This document shows positions 1 through 8,369 of a stretch of 56,044 nucleotides of DNA, piece after piece. The translations under genes and the position numbers were made by a program. Every line of letters starts with the position of its first letter. The stretch's first letter is position 1. The stretch is from JAVBMC01 sp031552845 (GTDB lineage Bacteria > Verrucomicrobiota > Kiritimatiellia > RFP12 > DVOR01): assembly GCA_031552845.1 (NCBI GenBank), contig JAVBMC010000051.1, forward strand, positions 1 through 56,044, written 5' to 3'. The notes under the pieces are model-generated. The model made no database searches. It saw nothing but the letters and a program-made list of their open reading frames with translations, and was not told the origin of the DNA.

Positions 1-120
1 AGCCACCGCGAACTGGCCGAAGGCGTCGCCTTCATCAACCGGCTCCCTCGCAAGATCTTTGACGGGCAAAGCGCTCTTGAGCTCTGGAATGCCGCCTTGA
101 AAAAAGTCGCCAGAAAGTGA
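1..120 (+). CDS. C-terminal end of a possible transposase/integrase-core protein (partial)
   Basis: The first 39 codons are open and end in TGA at 118-120; the gene begins before the window. The visible residues include FINRLPRKIFDGQSALELW. This resembles the end of integrase-core transposases of the IS30 type, which finish with an N-x-RPRK...P-E motif. Here the usual NNRPRK reads NRLPRK. No terminal inverted repeat can be checked because the rest of the element lies outside. It reads toward the array at 162-513, which may mark an insertion boundary. It could be another protein with a similar tail, so the assignment is weak. Confidence 0.4.
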   Translation, partial: SHRELAEGVAFINRLPRKIFDGQSALELWNAALKKVARK

Positions 121-161
121 AATCATTTATTGCAATGAACCAAGGGGTGATGGGTGCGTGC

Positions 162-513
162 GTGCCTGCACAAGGAAGGGATTGTGTACGATCAAGGGTG
201 TGTTTGTGTACGTTTGTGCATTGAGTTTAGTACGATCAAACATTCGTGCGTACTGTTTTGGGGGCACAGTCGTGTACGAAGGTGTATTGAGTTGTGTACG
301 ATCAAACGTTTGTGCGTACTGTTCCGCGGGTGTAAACGTACTGTTTCACGGATTCGTGCGTACTGTCACGCGGGTGCGTCACAAATGTTTCACGGGTGTG
401 AAAGTACTGTTTTGCGGACGTGGAAGAGTTGTCACACGGGTGTGTGCGTACTGTGACACGGGTGGCAAACAAATGTGACACGGGTGTGTGAGAGTTGTAA
501 CACGGGTGGCACG
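162..513. repeat. 22-bp-phased degenerate palindromic tandem array
   Basis: Units start every 22 bp: 184, 206, 228, 250, 272, 294, 316, 338, 360, 382, 404, 426, 448, 470 and 492. From 316 on, each unit fits GTACTGTnnCACGGGTGTG; the first six bases are GTACTG, CAAATG or GAGTTG. The core CACAC-GG-GTGTG is a dyad. The units before 316 are more diverged but keep the phase. There are no unique spacers and no nearby cas genes, so it is not a CRISPR. The right end runs into the 375-bp repeat. Confidence 0.9.
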
Positions 514-760
514 TGGAGGTTTAAAAAGGGAGAATGCCTTAATTCATCCGTTTTGTGGGCTATTTATTGGGCGGAAAACGGGTGGGCTGACGCTGTATTT
601 TGGGTGTCTTTGCCGAAGTGATTTGCAATGCGGGCACACGCGTCCAACCCCCGCCAATTCGGCGCGAAATGCGTCTTGAAGATGTTGTTGAAGATATATT
701 TTGATGTGCGTTGCATGGGGTGGAGTTTAGCAGATCTTGTATTAAAGTCAAGCGTAAGTT
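386..760 (-). repeat. 375-bp dispersed repeat, copy 1
   Basis: This stretch aligns without visible gaps to 27864-28238, which is also 375 bp. The left part is the end of the 22-bp array; the right part, about 515-760, is unique-looking DNA shared by both copies. Read on the minus strand it begins with a promoter (TTGACT 751-746, TAAACT 729-724) and runs through about 200 conserved bases into the array. A 63-codon minus-strand frame (751-560) is open in both copies. However, the differences are spread over all three codon positions, so I do not call it coding. An RNA-producing element is possible. Confidence 0.85.
724..751 (-). promoter_or_regulatory. Promoter of 375-bp repeat, copy 1
   Basis: On the minus strand: TTGACT, 16-bp spacer, extended -10 TGCTAAACT. 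The same boxes and spacer length occur at 28202-28229 and at 9269-9296, where the HU-like gene follows. Confidence 0.65.
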
Positions 761-879
761 ATGAACAGAATATTAGGGGACGTAACCGTAGAAAATTTGA
801 TGTGTGGAGGGATGAGAATGGTGAGTGGTTTTTGTGAGGAGTTGAAATAATGTGTTTGAAGCGAAGAAGGCGGGGTGGC

Positions 880-908
880 TTGACAGGGGAGGGGTTGTGT
901 GGTAGAGT
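880..908 (+). promoter_or_regulatory. Promoter for the unknown membrane protein gene
   Basis: TTGACA at 880-885 and TAGAGT at 903-908 with a 17-bp spacer, 42 bp before the ATG at 951. The -35 box is perfect. Confidence 0.7.
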
Positions 909-950
909 ATTGAGCGTTGATGGTATGGATTTTTTTCTTGGAGGTTGGGC

Positions 951-2078
951 ATGAATAAGACGTGGCGGGCGGTGAGTTTGGTGCTGGGGTTTGTGATGTT
1001 TATCGGGATTGCGTTGGTGACGAATTTGTTTGAGCGGGGGGATTTGCCGGTGCAGGTGTCGGGGGCGTTATTGCAGTCGGTGATTACGGCGGTGATGACG
1101 TATTTTCTGTTGTCGGGACAGACGGCGCAGGAGGAGTTGAAGGAGCGGCAGGTTAAGGTGTTTGAGAAGAAGCAGGAGGTGTATCATCATTTTATCGAGG
1201 TGTTAATGGGGGTGGTGCGTAAGGGTGAAGTGCGCGTTGGGGTGGAGAGGGAGGCGCGGCTGGCGAATGAGTCGGCGGAGTTGCAGGATTTGGTGGAGCA
1301 GCTGGGGGTTTTGCAGATGCACGCGGGGGCGGAGCGGGTGCGGGAGATTTCGGGGTGTGTGGCGCGGTTGATTGAGGGGTTGAATACGTGGGGGGCGTCG
1401 GCAGCGGGGGGCGTGGCACGGGATTTACCGAAGTTTTATGGAGGGGTGTCGGAGGAGGTGTTTCGGATTGTGAATATTTTGAAGGCGGATTTGTATGGGC
1501 GCAGTGATGTGGCGATTGGCGCGGCGGAGATGCAGGATATTTTTAGGGAGTGCGGGTTGGCGGTGGAGCGGCCGGGGTTGGATCGGGTGGCGGCGCAGTG
1601 TTATTTTTGGGATGAGTTGCAGCAGCAGTTGATGGTGCGGGGGTATGCTGTTGCACGGACGAATCTGTCGGGGGATGTGAAGGAGTATTATGCGCGGGCG
1701 CGGAATCGGCATCGGCATTTTGGGTTTGAGTTTGAGGTGTATGAGTTGAAGGGGACGGGGGAGAAGGTGTTGTTCCGGGTGGAGGTGGAGAATCATTTCT
1801 ACTATGGATTCGCAAAGGGGACGCCGGGGGCAGAGCGGCATCCGGCGGTGCAGGGGTTGTTGAAGGGGATGTCGAAGCATTTTTATCAGGAGAGCGATAA
1901 GTGGTTTGGGGCGAAGCTGCCGGACAAGGAGAGTTTGGATTTCTGGAAGCTGGACTCGGCGGGGTTTGATGCGTTGGCGAATGCGGAGTCGCGCGAGGAG
2001 TATGTTGCCGCGATTGCGGATGAAATGGATGGGTATATTAAATGGTTCCGCGAGGAGGCGGAGAGAGCAGGCGTGTAA
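951..2078 (+). CDS. Unknown membrane-anchored protein with possible nuclease-like tail
   Basis: A 375-residue protein I do not recognise as a named family. I chose ATG 951 because TTGGAGG lies six bases upstream. Two hydrophobic helices occupy about residues 7-27 and 38-56. A charged helix follows (KERQVKVFEKKQEVYHHF), a pattern common in small membrane proteins whose cytoplasmic part begins with a coiled coil. The C-terminal 100 residues contain LFRVEVENHFYYGF, which recalls the end of some PD-(D/E)XK superfamily proteins, but no full catalytic set can be pointed out. The coding strand is strongly G- and T-rich. A bidirectional terminator separates it from eno. Confidence 0.75.
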   Translation: MNKTWRAVSLVLGFVMFIGIALVTNLFERGDLPVQVSGALLQSVITAVMTYFLLSGQTAQEELKERQVKVFEKKQEVYHHFIEVLMGVVRKGEVRVGVEREARLANESAELQDLVEQLGVLQMHAGAERVREISGCVARLIEGLNTWGASAAGGVARDLPKFYGGVSEEVFRIVNILKADLYGRSDVAIGAAEMQDIFRECGLAVERPGLDRVAAQCYFWDELQQQLMVRGYAVARTNLSGDVKEYYARARNRHRHFGFEFEVYELKGTGEKVLFRVEVENHFYYGFAKGTPGAERHPAVQGLLKGMSKHFYQESDKWFGAKLPDKESLDFWKLDSAGFDALANAESREEYVAAIADEMDGYIKWFREEAERAGV

Positions 2079-2115
2079 GCTGCCCCAGCGTTCTAGCCCG
2101 CTTATATCTAAAGAC

Positions 2116-2146
2116 AAAAGGCCGATCCGTGATGGATCGGCCTTTT
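2116..2146. terminator. Bidirectional rho-independent terminator
   Basis: A perfect 13-bp stem (AAAAGGCCGATCC, loop GTGAT, GGATCGGCCTTTT). The A-run and T-run make it work for both the membrane protein gene and the convergent eno. Confidence 0.9.
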
Positions 2147-2155
2147 GTTTGAGCG

Positions 2156-3463
2156 TTAGGTTGTCTGCGCGTCGGTAACGAAGGCGGATTTGCCGGCGTA
2201 GCAGGCGCGGCTACCGAGGGCTTCTTCAATGCGCATGAGCTGGTTGTATTTTTCAACGCGTTCACTGCGGCAGGGTGCGCCGGTTTTGAGTTGTTTAGCG
2301 CAGAGGCCGACGGTCATGTCGGCGATGAAGGAATCGACGGTTTCGCCGCTGCGGTGGGAAACGAAGGTGCCCCAGCCGTGTTTTTGACAGAGTTTGACGG
2401 CGTCAATGGTTTCTGTCAGGGTACCGATTTGGTTGAGCTTGATGAGTGCAGCGTTGGCGATTTTTTCATCGATGCCACGCTGGATGTAGCGGATGTTGGT
2501 GACGAAGAGGTCATCGCCAACGAGTTCGATTTGATTGCCGAGGCGGCGGTTGAGCGCAGCCCAGCCGCTCCAATCGTCTTGTGCGAGGCCATCTTCAAGG
2601 GAGATGATGGGGTAGTCGCACGTGAGGCTTTGGTAGTAGTCGATGAGTTGGAGCGCGGTGAGGCGCTGGCGCTCGGCGCGCAGGTGGTAGTGCCCGTCTT
2701 CGAAGAATTCGCTGGAGGCAGGATCGAGACAGATGGCGATATCCTTGCCGGGTTTGTAGCCGGCTTTTTGGATAGCTTGCACGAGCCATTCGAGAGGTTC
2801 GCGGTTAGAGGAGACTGCGGGGGCAAAGCCGCCTTCATCACCGACGCCAACGGTGAGGCCTTTTTCTTGGAGAACGCTGCGGAGGGCTTGGTAGGTTTCG
2901 CTGCCCCAGCGGAGGGCTTCGCGGAATGTTTTAGCACCAATCGGTGCGATCATGAACTCTTGGAAGTCAGGCCCTTGCCAGCGGGCATGGACGCCACCGT
3001 TGAGGACGTTCATGCAGGGAACGGGCAGCACATTGGCTTTTGTTTTGGCCAACTTGGCGATGTAGCTATAGAGTGGCTTTTTACTTGCTTCGGCCGCGAG
3101 GCGGGCGGCGGCGAGTGAGACGCCGAGGATGGCATTGGCGCCGAGTTTGCTTTTGGTTTCGGTGCCGTCCAGAGCAATCATCGCTTCGTCGAGGTTACGC
3201 TGTGCCGAGGCATCAAGTCCTTTGAGGGCTTTGGCGATGGGGCCGTTAACTGCGGCAACGGCTTTGAGAACTCCCTTGCCGCCGTAGCGTTTCTTGTCGC
3301 CGTCGCGTAGTTCAAGGGCTTCGCGGACGCCGGTGCTGGCTCCGCTGGGAACTGCTGCACGGGCGATGAGGCCATCGGCAGAGGTGATTTCAACTTCGAC
3401 GGTGGGATTGCCTCTGGAGTCGAGGATTTCGCGGGCGAACACTTTCCTAATTGAGCAGTTCAT
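2156..3463 (-). CDS. eno: Enolase
   Basis: Cytoplasmic phosphopyruvate hydratase, which interconverts 2-phosphoglycerate and phosphoenolpyruvate in glycolysis; 435 residues, normal for the family. The N-terminal IRKVFAREILDSRGNPTVEV, the acidic metal ligands in SLEDGLAQDDW and GDDLFVTN, and the active-site segment VSHRSGET are all present. The longer open frame starts at 3526, but ATG 3463 is preceded by GGGAGA and gives the standard enolase N-terminus. A promoter at 3498-3526 shows it is transcribed on its own, after the BspA-like gene. The tail is slightly unusual in reading ALGSRACYAGKSAF. Confidence 0.97.
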   Translation of the reverse strand: MNCSIRKVFAREILDSRGNPTVEVEITSADGLIARAAVPSGASTGVREALELRDGDKKRYGGKGVLKAVAAVNGPIAKALKGLDASAQRNLDEAMIALDGTETKSKLGANAILGVSLAAARLAAEASKKPLYSYIAKLAKTKANVLPVPCMNVLNGGVHARWQGPDFQEFMIAPIGAKTFREALRWGSETYQALRSVLQEKGLTVGVGDEGGFAPAVSSNREPLEWLVQAIQKAGYKPGKDIAICLDPASSEFFEDGHYHLRAERQRLTALQLIDYYQSLTCDYPIISLEDGLAQDDWSGWAALNRRLGNQIELVGDDLFVTNIRYIQRGIDEKIANAALIKLNQIGTLTETIDAVKLCQKHGWGTFVSHRSGETVDSFIADMTVGLCAKQLKTGAPCRSERVEKYNQLMRIEEALGSRACYAGKSAFVTDAQTT

Positions 3464-3497
3464 TGCACATCTCCCGATACGTTTGCGTTGCAGGGAT

Positions 3498-3526
3498 ATT
3501 TTAGGCTTATCAAGGGAAAATAGCAA
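3498..3526 (-). promoter_or_regulatory. eno promoter
   Basis: Minus strand TTGCTA (3526-3521), 17-bp spacer, TAAAAT (3503-3498), 34 bp before the eno ATG. Confidence 0.6.
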
Positions 3527-3551
3527 GCCTATTCGGCGGTCATCTGTTTGC

Positions 3552-5303
3552 CTATTCCTTCACCGTCGCAAGACGCACCACGTTGGTAATCTTTTTATAG
3601 GAGTCCGGGAATGTCTCTTGCAGATTCGTCACGCAAGGCGGAATGACGACTGAGGTGATGTTGCTACATGCCCTAAATGCAGAGGGACTGATATTGGTAA
3701 CGCTGCTTGGAATAGCGATATCAGTCAAGCTGTTGCAGTGGAAGAATGCAGTGTCGCGAATAACTTTTACATTGCTTGGGATTGTCACGGAACGCAAACT
3801 CGTACATTTATAAAATGTTCCGCCCTGAATGGTCTCGATGGTATTAGGGAGTGTTACGCTGGTGAGATTTGAACAAAATAAAAATGCGCCCTCCTGAATG
3901 TCCACAACTCCATCCGGAATTGTAATCGCAGTTAGCCCATTGCACCCTTGGAAGGCTTCAGATCTTACACGACGGACGCTGCTTGGAATTGTATAGGCGC
4001 CTTGCCTTCCTCTTGGATAAAGCAGTAGGCTGGTGCAAGCTTTGTCAAACAGCACGCCATCAATCGATGCGAAGTCGGTGTTGGCGGGGTCAACCGTAAT
4101 GGCGGTCAGGTTAGCGCATCTGTAAACAAGCGGCCTTTGCGGCATCTCAAGACTTGGCGGCAGGTACAAAGATGTCAGGCCATTACATCCGCCAAATGGA
4201 GCATCCTCTATTCTCTGAACGCCGTCCGGCACCGCATAGGCGCCTTGTTTGCCGGGCGGATAGGCGACTAAAACAGTATTGTCCTTCGTCAACAACACGC
4301 CATCTACAGATGAATATTTCGGATTGTCCGGATGCACGGCAATCGCTTTGAGGTTGTGGCATTCCATAAATGTTCCGCTACCGACATGCTCAACGCTCTT
4401 CGGCAACGTGATTGAACCCAGCCGCGTGCATCGAAAAAATGCCCAGCCTTGGATGGAGTTAATTCCTTCATTCAGTGTCACAGACGTCAAATTGCTGCAC
4501 GCGGAAAATGCAAGACTTTGAATCTCCCTAACACTGGCCGGCAACGTGATGGAGGTCAGTCCGTTACAATTTCCAAACGCCCGCAGTCCGATGGTCTCGA
4601 CGCCATCGGGCACGGTATAGGCGCCTTGTTTGACGCGGGGATAAATCAGAAGATTAGTGCCGACTTTGTCAAACAATATGCCGTCGATAGATTTATAGCT
4701 GGGATTATCTTTGTCAACGTTCACGGCCCGTAAGCTATTGCAATCATCAAATGTATCGCCCGGCCGTTCAATCGTGACAACGCTCTTCGGAATCGAGACC
4801 GACTCCAAACTGCTGCATGCCTGGAACGCCCCTGCGCCAATGTTAGTGACGCTGTTCGGAATGGCAATCTCCGTCAAACTCTCACATTGCTGAAATGCAC
4901 AATCCGCAATGATTTTAACACAATCCGGAAGGATGACGGAGGCTAGGGCGCTACACTTGTCGAATGCGCCCTGCTCAATACGTTCAACCCCATCCGGAAT
5001 AATCACGGAAGTTAAGCTTGCGCACCCACGAAAAGCATAAGCATCGATCGCTCGAGTGGGATGTCCATCCAATGCAGCGGGGATACTCAAACCCCCTGCT
5101 GTGTTCGTTGAAATTGCCCGTTCCCAGTAATCACGAGGGGCAAGAATGGCAGTGCTGTTGGTGATGTAGTAAGTATATTTCACACCATCAACGGTTGCAG
5201 TCTGCAGTAAATTCGATTGCCGTGTTTGACAGTAAGCCGGCATGGCAAGTAATGCCATTGTTATGAAGAGCGTTCCCGTACAGATCCATTTAGGCGTATT
5301 CAT
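3552..5303 (-). CDS. BspA-like leucine-rich-repeat secreted protein (copy 1)
   Basis: A 583-residue exported protein built from tandem LRR_5 (BspA/TpLRR) repeats of about 23 residues. Typical units read SLTEIAIPNSVTNIGAGAF. A signal peptide occupies about residues 1-25 (ITMALLAMPAYC). Three modules of the form NPSYKSIDG-x-LFDK...YP-x-x-KQGAYTVPDGV interrupt the repeats. BspA-type proteins are usually surface or secreted adhesins, but no binding partner can be read from sequence. It is a paralog of 26037-27656, sharing its promoter and its C-terminal stretch CSNITSVVIPPCVTNLQETF. It lacks that protein's lipobox; the Cys at about 25 follows an Ala-Tyr. Confidence 0.93.
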   Translation of the reverse strand: MNTPKWICTGTLFITMALLAMPAYCQTRQSNLLQTATVDGVKYTYYITNSTAILAPRDYWERAISTNTAGGLSIPAALDGHPTRAIDAYAFRGCASLTSVIIPDGVERIEQGAFDKCSALASVILPDCVKIIADCAFQQCESLTEIAIPNSVTNIGAGAFQACSSLESVSIPKSVVTIERPGDTFDDCNSLRAVNVDKDNPSYKSIDGILFDKVGTNLLIYPRVKQGAYTVPDGVETIGLRAFGNCNGLTSITLPASVREIQSLAFSACSNLTSVTLNEGINSIQGWAFFRCTRLGSITLPKSVEHVGSGTFMECHNLKAIAVHPDNPKYSSVDGVLLTKDNTVLVAYPPGKQGAYAVPDGVQRIEDAPFGGCNGLTSLYLPPSLEMPQRPLVYRCANLTAITVDPANTDFASIDGVLFDKACTSLLLYPRGRQGAYTIPSSVRRVRSEAFQGCNGLTAITIPDGVVDIQEGAFLFCSNLTSVTLPNTIETIQGGTFYKCTSLRSVTIPSNVKVIRDTAFFHCNSLTDIAIPSSVTNISPSAFRACSNITSVVIPPCVTNLQETFPDSYKKITNVVRLATVKE

Positions 5304-5339
5304 CGGCAGGCTCCCGGTTGGAATATGAGTAACACGGGA

Positions 5340-5368
5340 ATTATCCTACTTTCAACGGGATATGTCAA
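5340..5368 (-). promoter_or_regulatory. Promoter of BspA-like gene 1
   Basis: Minus strand TTGACA (5368-5363), 17-bp spacer, GATAAT (5345-5340). The same boxes, spacing and flanking bases (ACACCTTGACAT, AGGATAATTC) precede BspA-like gene 2 at 27694-27722. Confidence 0.85.
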
Positions 5369-5374
5369 GGTGTT

Positions 5375-6286
5375 TTAGCTGGCGGTGTGGAGGGCGGGGG
5401 TGTTGAGGAGGTCTTGGAGTTGGGTGGGGGTGCGGGCGCCGATGATGGAGGTGGTGATGTGGGGGTGTTGGATGTGTTGGGCGAGGGCGTAGTGGGTGAG
5501 GCTGAGGCCGTGGGCTTGTGCTTCTTGGGTGAGTTGGGTGATGCGGGTTTGTTTCTCTGGGGTGAGGCTGTCGGGCGTGAGGAAGGGTGAGGCGCCTGCT
5601 ATGCGGCTGTCGGTGGGGATGGTGGTGGTGTATTTGCCGGTGAGGAGGCCTTGCGCGAGTGGCGAGAAGACTGCTGTGCCGGCGCCGCATTGGGCGGCGG
5701 TTTCAAGTACCGCTTCGGGTTGTTCGAGGAGGTTGTAGCGGACTTGGTGGATGAGGCAGGGGACTTTTTCGGCGGCGAGGATGGCACAGGCTTGTGCGAG
5801 GAGCTGTGGGGGGTATTTGGAGAGGCCGACGTAGAGTGCCTTACCTTGGCGGACTGCTGTGATGAGGGCGCCGAGGGTTTCTTCGAGGGGGGTGTCGGGG
5901 TCGGGGCGGTGGTGGTAGTAGATGTCGACGTAGTCGACGCCGAGGCGGCGGAGGCTTTGGTTGAGTCCGGCGAGGAGGTGTTTGCGGCTGCCCCAGTCGC
6001 CGTAGGGGCCGGGCCACATTTGGTGGCCGGCTTTGGTGGCGATGATGATTTGGTCGCGGTGGGGGGCGAGGTCGGCATTGAGGATTTTGCCGAAGGTGCG
6101 TTCTGCAGCGCCGCCGGGGGGGCCGTAGTTGTCGGCGAGGTCGTAGTGGGTGATGCCGCCGTCATACGCGGTGCGGGCGAGCTGCCGGCAGGTGTCGTAG
6201 TCGGCGTCATCGCCGAAGTTGTGCCAGAGTCCGAGGGAGAGTGCAGGGAGGAGGAGTCCGCTGCGGCCGCACCGGTTGTATTTCAT
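5375..6286 (-). CDS. Aldo/keto reductase, YghZ-like
   Basis: A NADPH-dependent reductase of the (alpha/beta)8 aldo/keto reductase family, 303 residues. Catalytic residues are visible: Asp49 and Tyr54 in HYDLADNYG, Lys85 in IIATKAGHQ, and the His in IYYHHRPD (about 125). The segment MWPGPYGDWGSRKHLL is typical of the YghZ/L-glyceraldehyde-3-phosphate reductase branch, which detoxifies L-glyceraldehyde 3-phosphate and some aldehydes. It lacks part of the longer C-terminus of the E. coli enzyme. It starts nine bases after tkt, so the two are probably cotranscribed. The substrate is inferred only from resemblance. Confidence 0.9.
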   Translation of the reverse strand: MKYNRCGRSGLLLPALSLGLWHNFGDDADYDTCRQLARTAYDGGITHYDLADNYGPPGGAAERTFGKILNADLAPHRDQIIIATKAGHQMWPGPYGDWGSRKHLLAGLNQSLRRLGVDYVDIYYHHRPDPDTPLEETLGALITAVRQGKALYVGLSKYPPQLLAQACAILAAEKVPCLIHQVRYNLLEQPEAVLETAAQCGAGTAVFSPLAQGLLTGKYTTTIPTDSRIAGASPFLTPDSLTPEKQTRITQLTQEAQAHGLSLTHYALAQHIQHPHITTSIIGARTPTQLQDLLNTPALHTAS

Positions 6287-6295
6287 GGGGTACCT

Positions 6296-8293
6296 TTAGA
6301 GGTATTTGTTGATGGCTTCCTGGACGTGGTCGGCAGTGAAGCCGAAGTGTTTGGCGAGGGTCTTGAAGGGGCCGCACGCGCCAAAGGTGTCGAGGGAGAT
6401 GATGGTGCCTTCGTCGGTGGCGTATTTGTGCCAGCCGAAGGAAGTGGCGGCTTCGACGACGACGCGTTTGCGGCATTTGGGGTCGAGGACGCTGTTGCGG
6501 TAGGCCAACGGCTGGCGTTCGAAGAGTTCCCATGAGGGCATGCTGACGACGCGGATGTTGGCGTTGGTGACGCGTTTGGCGGCTTCGAGGGCGATTTCGA
6601 CTTCGGAGCCGGAGGCGATGACGGTGACGTCGGGGGCACCTTCTTTGGTTTGCCAGAGGGTGTAGGCGCCTTTCTCGAGGTTTTCGGCGGGGGCGTGTTG
6701 GGTGCGGTCGATGACGGCCATGTTCTGGCGGGTAAGGAGGAGAAGGGTGGGGCCGTTTTTGTTTTGGAGCGCGGTGATCCACGCGGCGCCGGTCTCGGTG
6801 GGGTCTGAGGGGCGGATGATGGTGAGCCCGGGGGTGGCGCGCAGGGCGGCGAGCTGTTCGACGGGTTCGTGGGTGGGGCCGTCTTCGCCGACGTAGACGC
6901 TGTCGTGTGTGAAGACGTAGATGGCGGGGGTCTTTTGGAGGGCTGCAACGCGGATGGCGGGTTTGCAGTAGTCGCTGAAGACGAAGAAGGTTCCGCCGAA
7001 GACGCGGAAGCCGCCGTGGACTTGGATGCCGGTCATGACGGCGCCCATGCCGAGTTCGCGTACGCCGAAGTGGATGTTGCGGCCGGAGAAGTCGTTGGCT
7101 TGGACGGCGGGGTAGTCGTTGAGGTTGGTCATGTTGCTGGGCGCGAGGTCAGCAGAGCCGCCGATGAGTTGGGGCAGGTGGGGCGCGAGGGCGTTGAGGA
7201 CGTTGCCGGAGGCGCTGCGCGTGGCGAGGGGTTTGGCAGGGTCGAATGTGGGGAGGTGCGACGCGAGGTCGGTGGGGATGTAGTCGTTGAGGTGGCTTTG
7301 CCAGAGGTCGGCCTGTTCGGGCTTGGCGTGGCGGAGGGATTTGAGGGTGCGAGCCCACTTTTGGGCGAGGCGTTCGCCGCGGGCGGCGTTGGCGCGGAAG
7401 AGTTCGTAGACGCCTTCGGGGACGACGAATGATTGGTCGGGGTCGAAGCCGAGCGCGGTTTTGGTGGCGCGGACTTCGTCTGCACCGAGGGGTGCACCGT
7501 GGACGGCGTGGGTGTCGGCTTTGTGGGGGGAGCCTTTGCCGATGGTGGTGTTGCAGATGATGAGGACGGGGCGGCCGTGTGAGCGGACGGCTTTGGTGAT
7601 GGCGTTTTCGATGGAGGCGTAGTTGTGGCCGTCGCATTGGAGGACGTACCAGTTGTAGCCTTGGAAGCGGCGGAGGGTGTTGTCGGTGAAGGCGAGGTCG
7701 GTGCGGCCTTCGATGGTGATGCGGTTTGAATCGTAGAGGACGACGAGCTTGTCGAGCTTGAGGTGGCCGGCGAGGGAGCAGGCTTCGTGGGAGATGCCTT
7801 CCATGAGGTCGCCGTCGCCGCAGAAGCACCAGGTGCGGTGGTTGACGACGGGGAACTCTTTGGTGTTGAAGCGCGCGGCGAGCATGCGCTCGGCCATAGC
7901 CATGCCGACGGCGTTGGCGATGCCTTGGCCGAGGGGGCCGGTGGTGGTTTCGACGCCGTCGGTGTGGCCGAGTTCGGGATGGCCGGGGGTGTTGGAGCCG
8001 AATTGGCGGAAGTTGCGTAAATCGTCAAGGGTGACTTTGTAGCCGGAGAGGTGGAGGAGGCTGTAGAGGAGCATGGAGGCGTGTCCGCCGGAGAGGACGA
8101 AGCGGTCGCGGTCGGCCCATTTGGGTTGGGCGGGGTCGTGCTTTAAATATTTGAGCCAGAGGACGGCGGCGATGTCGGCAAGGCCCATGGGTGCGCCGGG
8201 GTGGCCGGAGTTGGCGGCTTGAACGCCGTCGATGGAGAGGCAGCGGATTGTATTGGCTGCAAGTTTATAGTTTTCGTTTGTGAACAGTGCCAT
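6296..8293 (-). CDS. tkt: Transketolase
   Basis: A thiamine-diphosphate enzyme of the non-oxidative pentose phosphate pathway that moves two-carbon units between ketoses and aldoses; 665 residues, full length. The N-terminal SGHPGAPMGLAD, the TPP-binding GDGDLMEGISHEA and the pyrimidine-domain segment FVFSDYCKPAIRVAAL are all in place. Start ATG 8293 has AAGGA seven bases upstream. It is divergent from the gene at 8370, with facing promoters whose -10 boxes overlap near 8327-8333. The aldo/keto reductase follows directly, making a small sugar-phosphate operon. Confidence 0.97.
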   Translation of the reverse strand: MALFTNENYKLAANTIRCLSIDGVQAANSGHPGAPMGLADIAAVLWLKYLKHDPAQPKWADRDRFVLSGGHASMLLYSLLHLSGYKVTLDDLRNFRQFGSNTPGHPELGHTDGVETTTGPLGQGIANAVGMAMAERMLAARFNTKEFPVVNHRTWCFCGDGDLMEGISHEACSLAGHLKLDKLVVLYDSNRITIEGRTDLAFTDNTLRRFQGYNWYVLQCDGHNYASIENAITKAVRSHGRPVLIICNTTIGKGSPHKADTHAVHGAPLGADEVRATKTALGFDPDQSFVVPEGVYELFRANAARGERLAQKWARTLKSLRHAKPEQADLWQSHLNDYIPTDLASHLPTFDPAKPLATRSASGNVLNALAPHLPQLIGGSADLAPSNMTNLNDYPAVQANDFSGRNIHFGVRELGMGAVMTGIQVHGGFRVFGGTFFVFSDYCKPAIRVAALQKTPAIYVFTHDSVYVGEDGPTHEPVEQLAALRATPGLTIIRPSDPTETGAAWITALQNKNGPTLLLLTRQNMAVIDRTQHAPAENLEKGAYTLWQTKEGAPDVTVIASGSEVEIALEAAKRVTNANIRVVSMPSWELFERQPLAYRNSVLDPKCRKRVVVEAATSFGWHKYATDEGTIISLDTFGACGPFKTLAKHFGFTADHVQEAINKYL

Positions 8294-8303
8294 GACTAAG
8301 TCC

Positions 8304-8332
8304 TTGAAATTTCGCGATAGAGGGGGTATAAT
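8304..8332 (+). promoter_or_regulatory. Promoter of the 8370 gene, overlapping the tkt promoter
   Basis: TTGAAA 8304-8309, 17-bp spacer, perfect TATAAT 8327-8332. On the minus strand TATTAT (8333-8328) with a weak TTTATT (8356-8351) at 17 bp could serve tkt. The two -10 boxes overlap, so use of one should exclude the other. Confidence 0.7.
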
Positions 8333-8369
8333 AACCCACTTTATCTATTAAATAAAGACGAAAGCGACT

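Noticed and set aside
162..513. CRISPR array
   Set aside because: Units abut with no unique 25-40 bp spacers, diverge from each other and have no cas genes nearby.
560..751. 63-codon minus-strand gene shared by both 375-bp repeats (also at 28038-28229)
   Set aside because: Both frames are open and end at the same stop, but differences are spread over all codon positions, and the start codon would be the promoter -35 box.
2291..3118. 275-codon plus-strand frame over eno
   Set aside because: Shadow of enolase without a ribosome site.
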